A DNA stretch of 5,145 bases from the NCBI GenBank assembly GCA_019689955.1, contig JADGGM010000278.1, forward strand, positions 1 to 5,145, in the 5' to 3' direction. This document shows, one piece after another, positions 1 to 5,145 of the stretch. Position 1 is the stretch's first letter; the number at the start of each line of letters is the position of its first letter. Below the pieces are notes generated by a model. It saw only the letters and a list, made by a program, of their open reading frames with translations. It made no database searches and had not been told where the DNA came from. Origin of the DNA: Gemmatimonadaceae bacterium. Lineage in GTDB: Bacteria > Gemmatimonadota > Gemmatimonadetes > Gemmatimonadales > Gemmatimonadaceae. Position numbers and translations under genes: made by a program.

Positions 1-59
1 GGGTGCGGTCCGGGCGGGGGCGGGGCGGTGCGCGGGGCGCCGGCCAGTGTGCCAACCGC
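1..59. other. G-rich non-coding stretch after the small secreted protein gene
   Basis: This is the sequence past the stop codon of the minus-strand gene ending at position 60. The plus strand has G-runs at 12-14, 16-20, 22-25 and 34-37, the first three separated by single C residues. That is close to a G-quadruplex pattern, although the last loop is 8 nt. No hairpin followed by a T-run is visible on the minus strand, so I do not call a terminator. No gene is supported here, and the stretch is cut by the window edge. Confidence 0.4.
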
Positions 60-623
60 TCAGGGCGACGCGGTCGTGTCCGACGCCACGCGATCGTACA
101 CGAGCGTGTAGTGGATGGGCTGCGCGAGCCGCTCGGCGGTGGTCGTGACCTCCACGCGGAGGCGCGCGTTCGCGTCGTCGAGCGCGTAGCGCGTCTCGCG
201 GCGGAAGCTCGCCGACGTCATGCGCACGACGAGCGCGCTCCCTTCCCAGCCGCTGGCGATCTGCATGCTGCGGCCGTTCTGGCCGGTGAGCGTCCTCGCC
301 TCGCCGCCGGGCACGGTCGTGAGGCGCATCCGCCCCGAGGTGGTGATGGCCACCGTGTCGCCGCTGGTGCGGACGTGGAGGGTGTCGGCCGGCTTCATGC
401 CGTCGTCGAGCCGCTTCTTGATGGCGTTGCGCTTGAAGCGGCGCATCGAGGTGAGCGCCTGGTCGACCGCGCGGCGCGGGTCGTCGCTCGCCTTGCGGTC
501 GAGGACGTACGTGCCGGCGAGGTCGGGCGCGGGGCGGAGCGCCGATCGTTCAGGATCCGTGGGGCCCCGCGTCCCGCCGAGCGTCACGAGGGGGACGAGC
601 AGCAATGCGACGAGTCGATACAT
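60..623 (-). CDS. Small exported protein of unknown function
   Basis: The product is 187 residues long and I cannot assign it to a named family. The start at 623 is chosen over an upstream in-frame ATG (653). It has a strong AAAGGAGCT ribosome site at 628-636, and it places a signal peptide at the N-terminus: Met-Tyr-Arg followed by a hydrophobic stretch at residues 4-17. There is no lipobox and no cysteine anywhere, so it is probably a soluble periplasmic or secreted protein. The mature part begins with 'DLAGTYVLDRKASDDP' (34-49), then a basic helical segment at about 50-75, then alternating strand-like segments (80-180) with Trp126 and a 'VYDR' ending near 175-178. That layout resembles small secreted beta-rich proteins common in Acidobacteria and Gemmatimonadetes, which is a recollection and not a search result. 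It lies 78 nt downstream of the response regulator on the same strand and may belong to its operon or regulon. It is very likely a real gene, but its function is unknown. Confidence 0.85.
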   Translation of the reverse strand: MYRLVALLLVPLVTLGGTRGPTDPERSALRPAPDLAGTYVLDRKASDDPRRAVDQALTSMRRFKRNAIKKRLDDGMKPADTLHVRTSGDTVAITTSGRMRLTTVPGGEARTLTGQNGRSMQIASGWEGSALVVRMTSASFRRETRYALDDANARLRVEVTTTAERLAQPIHYTLVYDRVASDTTASP

Positions 624-627
624 ATGT

Positions 628-636
628 AGCTCCTTT
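628..636 (-). promoter_or_regulatory. Strong ribosome binding site deciding the start of the small exported protein
   Basis: On the minus strand AAAGGAGCT lies just upstream of the ATG at 623-621, with the AGGAG core about 6-7 nt from the start codon. It is the best Shine-Dalgarno match in the window. It rules against the upstream ATG at 653, which would put ten polar residues in front of the signal peptide. Confidence 0.8.
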
Positions 637-642
637 GAAGGT

Positions 643-679
643 CCGGGCGTCACGGGCCGTCCGCATCGGCGCCGCCCGG
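643..679 (-). other. GC-rich stem-loop in the gap between regulator and small exported protein
   Basis: Arms CCGGGCG (643-649) and CGCCCGG (673-679) are perfect 7-bp complements. Inside, GCCG (656-659) can pair with CGGC (667-670) around a 7-nt loop, giving a bulged hairpin. It starts 23 nt after the regulator's stop codon and ends 7 nt before the ribosome site of the next gene. There is no T-run after it on the minus strand, so it is not a canonical intrinsic terminator. It could be a leader structure, a partial attenuator or chance pairing in GC-rich DNA. Confidence 0.3.
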
Positions 680-701
680 TGGGGTCACGTGCGGCGCGGG
701 G

Positions 702-2027
702 TCACCCGATGCCGTAGCGTTTGATGCGGTCGTACAGCGTGCGGACGCTGATCCCCAGGCGCGCGGCCGCGGCGCGGCGGTTGCCGCCGGACAGGTCGAG
801 CGCGCGGCGGATGGCGTCGCGCTCCACCTCGGCCATCGTGCGCGGGTCCTCGCGCGCGGGCGGCGCGGCGCCCGAGACGCTCACGTCCTCGCCGCGGACG
901 ACCTCGCCCTCGCTGAGGATCGCCGCGCGCTCGAGCGCGTTCGCCAGCTCGCGCACGTTCCCGGGCCACGCCGCGGCCATGATCCGCTTGCGCGCCTCCG
1001 GCTCCAACCGCAGCAGCGGCCGGCCGAGGTCCGCGCTGATGCGCGCCAGGAGCGTCTCGGCGAGCGGGATGATGTCGTGCACACGCTCGCGCAGCGGCGG
1101 GAGCGAGATGGGGAAGACCGCGAGCCGGTGGTAGAGGTCCTCGCGGAACGTCCCCGCGCGGACCATCGCCGACAGGTCGCGGTTCGTCGCGGCGATCCAG
1201 CGCACGTCCGCGACCATCGTCCGCGTGCCGCCCACGCGCTCGAACTGCCGCTCTTGCAGCACGCGCAGCAGCTTGGGCTGGAGCTCGGGCTTGAGCTCTC
1301 CGATCTCATCGAGGAAGAATGTGCCCCCGTCGGCCAGCTCCAGCCGGCCGCGGCGCGCGGCGGTCGCTCCGGTGAACGCGCCGCGCTCGTGCCCGAAGAT
1401 CTCGCTCTCCATGAGATGCTCCGAGATCGCGGCGCAGCTCATCGCGATGAACGGTCCGTCGGCGCGCCGGCTCTGCCGGTGGATGGTTCGCGCGGCGACC
1501 TCCTTCCCCGTGCCGCTCTCGCCGAGGAGGAGGACCGTCGCGTTCGTCGGCGCGACGCGCTCGATCGCGCGGACGACCGGTTGCATCACCGGGTCGCCCC
1601 ACGTGAGCGGGGGGAGCGCCTCGCGCTCGCGCGCCACGACGTCGCGCATCGAGGCGAGGCGGCGATGCTCGAGGGCGCGGCTCACGAGGAGGCGCAGCTC
1701 GGCCGGTCCCGAGAGCGGCTTCTGCAAGTAGTCGAACGCGCCGAGCTTCATCGCCTCGACGGCGCTGTCGATCGTGCCGAACGCCGTGAGCACGATCACC
1801 TCGACTTCCGGCTGATCGTTCTTCACGGTCCGCAGGAGGTCCATCCCGCCGAGCGCGCCGGGCATGCGCAGGTCGGTGATCACGAGGTCGAAGGAGCGCT
1901 CGCGGAGCGCGCCGAGCGCGGCGAGCGCGTCGGGCGCCTCGCGCGTCTCGTGCCCTTCGTCCTCGAGCGCGAGCGCAAGGAAGTTGCGGATGCTCGCTTC
2001 GTCGTCGACGATGAGGATGCTCGCCAT
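702..2027 (-). CDS. NtrC-family sigma-54-dependent response regulator
   Basis: This 441-residue protein is a cytoplasmic transcription activator that should be phosphorylated by the kinase encoded just upstream. It then hydrolyses ATP to open promoters held by sigma-54 RNA polymerase. The receiver domain spans about 1-120: acidic pocket D8-D9, phospho-acceptor D52 in 'VITDLRMPG', T81 and K103. The AAA+ domain spans about 142-370: Walker A GESGTGKE (169-176), GAFTGA loop contacting sigma-54 (216-221), Walker [12 protein letters not shown] (234-244), sensor I ATNRD (280-284), arginine-finger region FREDLYHRL (294-302) and WPGNVREL (354-361). A Fis-type helix-turn-helix at about 401-438 ends the protein. 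All key residues are present and the length is normal for the family (about 440-470). The ATG at 2027 starts the receiver exactly where expected ([10 protein letters not shown]). It follows the kinase stop codon by 6 nt with only a poorly spaced GGAG (2040-2043), so translational coupling is likely. The general class is certain. The specific regulon is not, because ZraR, AtoC and many unnamed relatives share this layout. Confidence 0.97.
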   Translation of the reverse strand: MASILIVDDEASIRNFLALALEDEGHETREAPDALAALGALRERSFDLVITDLRMPGALGGMDLLRTVKNDQPEVEVIVLTAFGTIDSAVEAMKLGAFDYLQKPLSGPAELRLLVSRALEHRRLASMRDVVAREREALPPLTWGDPVMQPVVRAIERVAPTNATVLLLGESGTGKEVAARTIHRQSRRADGPFIAMSCAAISEHLMESEIFGHERGAFTGATAARRGRLELADGGTFFLDEIGELKPELQPKLLRVLQERQFERVGGTRTMVADVRWIAATNRDLSAMVRAGTFREDLYHRLAVFPISLPPLRERVHDIIPLAETLLARISADLGRPLLRLEPEARKRIMAAAWPGNVRELANALERAAILSEGEVVRGEDVSVSGAAPPAREDPRTMAEVERDAIRRALDLSGGNRRAAAARLGISVRTLYDRIKRYGIG

Positions 2028-2033
2028 GGCCGC

Positions 2034-3335
<1,302 letters not shown>

Positions 3336-3513
3336 CGCGTGCTCTCGTGTCTCTCGTAAAGATCGTTCATGGCGCCCCGGCGCCGCGTGCACACCGGCGC
3401 GCCCCTTTCGTGCACCGCACCGAGGCACGATGCGGGCCCGCGGGCGCGGCGTTGCGGCATCGACAGTTACGCATCCGCGGCCGTGCAGCGCCGGCAGATG
3501 TCGCACGCCGGGC

Positions 3514-3528
3514 GTGCAGATTCTGCAC
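3514..3528. promoter_or_regulatory. Perfect dyad GTGCAG-ATT-CTGCAC, candidate operator
   Basis: Two exact 6-bp inverted arms, 3514-3519 and 3523-3528, flank a 3-nt spacer. The dyad centre is about 186 nt upstream of the kinase start and 301 nt upstream of the hydrolase start. Those distances suit an enhancer-type site for a sigma-54 activator, whose dimeric Fis-type HTH binds dyads. Related half-sites lie on both sides. The symmetry and repetition are seen in the sequence; the protein that binds is not known. Confidence 0.4.
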
Positions 3529-3543
3529 ACGGAATGATGTCAC

Positions 3544-3561
3544 GGCGCCGCGCGCGGCGCC
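3544..3561. repeat. 18-bp perfect palindrome
   Basis: GGCGCCGCGCGCGGCGCC reads the same on both strands over all 18 bases. It lies 15 nt from the GTGCAG dyad inside the divergent intergenic region. It is made only of G and C, so in this base composition chance is a serious explanation. An operator or a cruciform or hairpin in the 5' leader of either transcript is the alternative. Confidence 0.45.
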
Positions 3562-3808
3562 CGGGCGCGTGCCGCACGATCTCAGCAACGACTACGCGGC
3601 GGCGCGCACCGCGCGTTTCGTTTCTGCATGCCGAGTGCGCGGATTCTGCCCGCCCTGCACGCCCCCGCAGCGCGCAAGTGACGGCGCCACAACGTCATCG
3701 ATCCTGGCCCGCGCCGTGCCCTAGGTGTGCGGCGCATCGCCAGAGCGGCGATGCCGCCGGCCGACGAGCCACCATCGCATCGACCGGCGAACCACGTGGA
3801 TCGTCAGC

Positions 3809-3812
3809 GGAG
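3809..3812 (+). promoter_or_regulatory. Ribosome binding site of the serine hydrolase
   Basis: GGAG with 9 nt to the ATG at 3822 supports that codon as the start. The same frame is open upstream to 3369, but the extension is Arg-rich, lacks domain character and would bury the signal peptide. Confidence 0.6.
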
Positions 3813-3821
3813 TTGCACGTC

Positions 3822-5069
3822 ATGTCACCTTGGAGATTCCTCGGCGGCCTCGCCACGCGCGGGGGCCGCACTGCGTCCACCGGGACCGTTCGTGCCGCGC
3901 GCACGCCGCGCCGCGCGGGGGCGAAGGCCGTCGCCGCGCTGGCGGGGATCGGCGCGTTGCTTGCCCTCCTCGCCGCGTGCGGGAGCTCGTCGCCCTCGGG
4001 GCCGGTCGACACGCCGGACAATCCCTACAACCTCGACTTCACCGCGTTCGACTCGGCGATGAACGCGGGGCTCGCCGCCAATCATCTCGCCGGGGCCACG
4101 GTCGTCGTCGTGCATCGCGACTCGGGGATGGTCTATCTCCGCGGGTACGGCGCGTTCCAGAAGGATCGCCTCTTCCTCCTCGCCTCGGCGAGCAAGATCC
4201 TGAGCGTCGGGGTGATCATGCGTCTCGCGGACCAGCACGTGCTCGACCTCGACGCGCCGGTCGGAAACTACGTCGGTAGCCGGTGGGGGACGGAGAAGGC
4301 GTCGCTCACGCTCGCGCAGATGCTCTCGAACAGCTCGGGGCTCGTGGGGCTCACCACCAATCCGTTCTATCTCCCCTACATCTGTCAATACCGCCCGGTC
4401 GGTACGCTCGCCGCGTGCGCGCAGACGATCTATCAAGCGGATGACGTGGCCGACGTGATCCCGCCCGACACGCGCTTCCGCTACGGCGGCGCGCAGTGGC
4501 AGCTCGCGGGAGGGATCGCCGAGGCGGCGAGCGGGAAGTCGTGGGCGGAGCTGATCCACGAGACGTACGTGGAGCCGTGTGGGACCACGAGCCTCGGCTA
4601 CACCAACGAGTTCAACACCGGCGCCCCGCGACGCTATCCCAGCTCCTTTGGCGGTAATCCGGCAAACCTGAACCAGACCGAGAACCCGAGCATCGAAGGC
4701 GGCGGGTACATCACGGCGGAGGACTACGGAAAGATCCTCCTCATGCACCTGCGCGGCGGCGTGTGCGGTGAGACGCGCGTGCTGTCCGACTCCGCGGTGG
4801 CGCGGATGCAGGAGGACCGCATCGGCGAGGTGTACGGCGGCTCCACCGGCAACACGGTGCTGCAGGGGTACGGGCTCGGCTGGTGGATCGACCGGTCACA
4901 CCCCGGCGTGGTGGCGGACATCGGGCTGTATGGCGCGGCGCCGTGGCTGGACGTCCAGCGCGGGTACGGCGCGATGATCCTGATCGAAGGCACAGGGCCG
5001 ATCGGCGCTTCGCTCTGGTTGCAGACGAAGCCGATCCTCGACGGCATCATCGACGCCGCGCATCTCTGA
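3822..5069 (+). CDS. Lipoprotein serine hydrolase of the beta-lactamase-like (S12) family
   Basis: The product has 415 residues and is predicted to be a membrane-anchored periplasmic enzyme related to class C beta-lactamases, DD-peptidases and esterases. A long basic N-region (1-35, including R30-R31) precedes a hydrophobic segment (36-50) and lipobox L50-A-A-C53, followed by a Gly/Ser-rich linker. The catalytic domain starts near 72. The nucleophile motif is S122-A-S-K125 in 'LLASASKIL', followed by the typical 'LADQHVLDLDAPVGNYV' (135-151) and 'LTLAQMLSNSSGL' (162-174). The second motif falls at Y221-G-G in 'RFRYGGAQWQLAG', where relatives usually have Y-x-N. 'GGGYITAEDYGKILLMHLRGG' (293-313) and 'GYGLGWWI' (349-356) are also family-typical. 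The usual H/K-x-G third box is not recognisable; D366-I-G368 stands in its place before 'GAAPWLD'. Four further cysteines (188, 199, 253, 315) could form two disulfides. The fold assignment is firm. The substrate (peptidoglycan, ester or antibiotic) is unknown, and a resistance role should not be assumed. It is transcribed divergently from the two-component operon. Confidence 0.93.
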   Translation: MSPWRFLGGLATRGGRTASTGTVRAARTPRRAGAKAVAALAGIGALLALLAACGSSSPSGPVDTPDNPYNLDFTAFDSAMNAGLAANHLAGATVVVVHRDSGMVYLRGYGAFQKDRLFLLASASKILSVGVIMRLADQHVLDLDAPVGNYVGSRWGTEKASLTLAQMLSNSSGLVGLTTNPFYLPYICQYRPVGTLAACAQTIYQADDVADVIPPDTRFRYGGAQWQLAGGIAEAASGKSWAELIHETYVEPCGTTSLGYTNEFNTGAPRRYPSSFGGNPANLNQTENPSIEGGGYITAEDYGKILLMHLRGGVCGETRVLSDSAVARMQEDRIGEVYGGSTGNTVLQGYGLGWWIDRSHPGVVADIGLYGAAPWLDVQRGYGAMILIEGTGPIGASLWLQTKPILDGIIDAAHL

Positions 5070-5145
5070 GTCGGTCGCGTGCGTCGCCGCCCCCCCCCGC
5101 ACCCCGAAAACCAACCCCCCCACCCCCCCCGCCCCCGGCCGCGCA
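5070..5145. repeat. C-run low-complexity tail downstream of the hydrolase
   Basis: After the TGA at 5067-5069 the plus strand carries C-runs at 5090-5098 (9), 5102-5105 (4), 5115-5121 (7), 5123-5130 (8) and 5132-5136 (5). The minus strand therefore fits a G-quadruplex pattern, and the plus-strand RNA would be a C-rich, unstructured 3' region of the type Rho can load on. No intrinsic terminator is seen. Long homopolymers next to the window edge may also contain sequencing or assembly errors. Confidence 0.5.

Larger units (their letters stand above)
3336..3821. promoter_or_regulatory. Divergent intergenic region between kinase operon and serine hydrolase
   Basis: These 486 nt separate the two divergent genes and should hold both promoters. 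No supported gene lies here. The open frames that cross it encode Arg/Ala/Pro-rich translations without domains, as expected from stop-poor GC-rich DNA. The region is locally less biased than the flanking genes and is rich in the word GTGCA/TGCAC, at 3387-3392, 3410-3415, 3483-3487, 3514-3518, 3524-3528, 3656-3660 and 3814-3818. It also contains three TTCTGC words (3522, 3622 and 3644). I see no good -35/-10 pair and no sigma-54 site with the correct GG-N10-GC spacing and a TTGC box. Regulation by the neighbouring regulator is an inference. Confidence 0.6.

Noticed and set aside
49..55. TTGGCAC on the minus strand, a perfect sigma-54 -24 element pointing out of the window
   Set aside because: The -12 box at the required distance reads CCGG and not TTGC.
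662..677. Minus-strand GG-N10-GC about 40 nt upstream of the small exported protein
   Set aside because: The location is attractive, but only about half of the informative consensus positions match. That is not separable from chance in GC-rich DNA and it overlaps the stem-loop.
3336..3530. Longer kinase start at 3530
   Set aside because: It adds 65 residues of Cys/Arg-rich non-coding character before a normal kinase N-terminus. The start at 3335 leaves a short cytoplasmic tail before the first membrane segment.
3672..3689. Minus-strand sigma-54-like site TGGCGCCGTCACTTGC facing the kinase
   Set aside because: It has a TGGC and a TTGC box, but the spacing is GG-N11-GC and sigma-54 promoters require GG-N10-GC. 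It also lies about 340 nt from the start.
3705..3720. Plus-strand GG-N10-GC (TGGCCC...GTGCC) upstream of the hydrolase
   Set aside because: Correct spacing, but GTGC replaces TTGC and the -24 box is poor. The bare GG-N10-GC core occurs about once per 70 nt by chance at this GC content.
3369..3821. In-frame upstream extension of the serine hydrolase by about 151 residues
   Set aside because: The extension is Arg/Ala-rich with no domain, would hide the signal peptide and lipobox, and ignores the GGAG site before the ATG at 3822.
3825..4748. Minus-strand open frame of 307 codons antisense to the hydrolase
   Set aside because: Codon-aligned shadow of a gene with clear family motifs; the translation has no domain.

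Overview
This is very GC-rich bacterial DNA (roughly 70% by eye). It carries four genes: three on the minus strand and one divergent gene on the plus strand. The GC-rich codon use, the sigma-54 activator, the lipoprotein serine hydrolase with a long Arg-rich leader and the small secreted protein starting 'LAGTY.LD...SDDP' suggest an environmental Gram-negative bacterium. Gemmatimonadota is my best guess, with Acidobacteriota or Myxococcota possible. This is a stylistic impression, not a database result.

Layout. Positions 1-59 are a G-rich stretch past the end of the last minus-strand gene. Positions 60-623 (minus) encode a small exported protein of unknown function. Positions 702-2027 (minus) encode an NtrC-family sigma-54-dependent response regulator with intact receiver, AAA+ (GAFTGA) and Fis-type HTH regions. 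Positions 2034-3335 (minus) encode its membrane-bound sensor histidine kinase. Kinase and regulator are 6 nt apart, so they are almost certainly one operon, and the exported protein probably follows on the same transcript or from a short 78-nt gap. Positions 3336-3821 are a 486-nt divergent intergenic region. Positions 3822-5069 (plus) encode a predicted lipoprotein of the beta-lactamase/DD-peptidase-like (S12) serine hydrolase family. Positions 5070-5145 are a C-run-rich low-complexity tail.

How it may work together. The kinase has two membrane segments around a periplasmic sensor region of about 130 residues and should phosphorylate the regulator at Asp52. The regulator would then switch on sigma-54 promoters. 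This is the ZraSR/AtoSC/NtrBC type of architecture. The divergent intergenic region is strongly enriched in GTGCA/TGCAC words (7 sites in 486 nt against 4 that I count in the rest of the window), including a perfect dyad GTGCAG-ATT-CTGCAC. That makes it a reasonable candidate for the regulator's binding region, controlling its own operon, the hydrolase, or both. Target genes and signal are inference. I found no convincing sigma-54 promoter.

I see no mobile element, CRISPR array, tRNA or rRNA. The window looks like a fairly ordinary two-component locus. Its less ordinary points are the intergenic site cluster, the altered active-site motifs of the hydrolase, and the in-frame single-stop junction between kinase and regulator.
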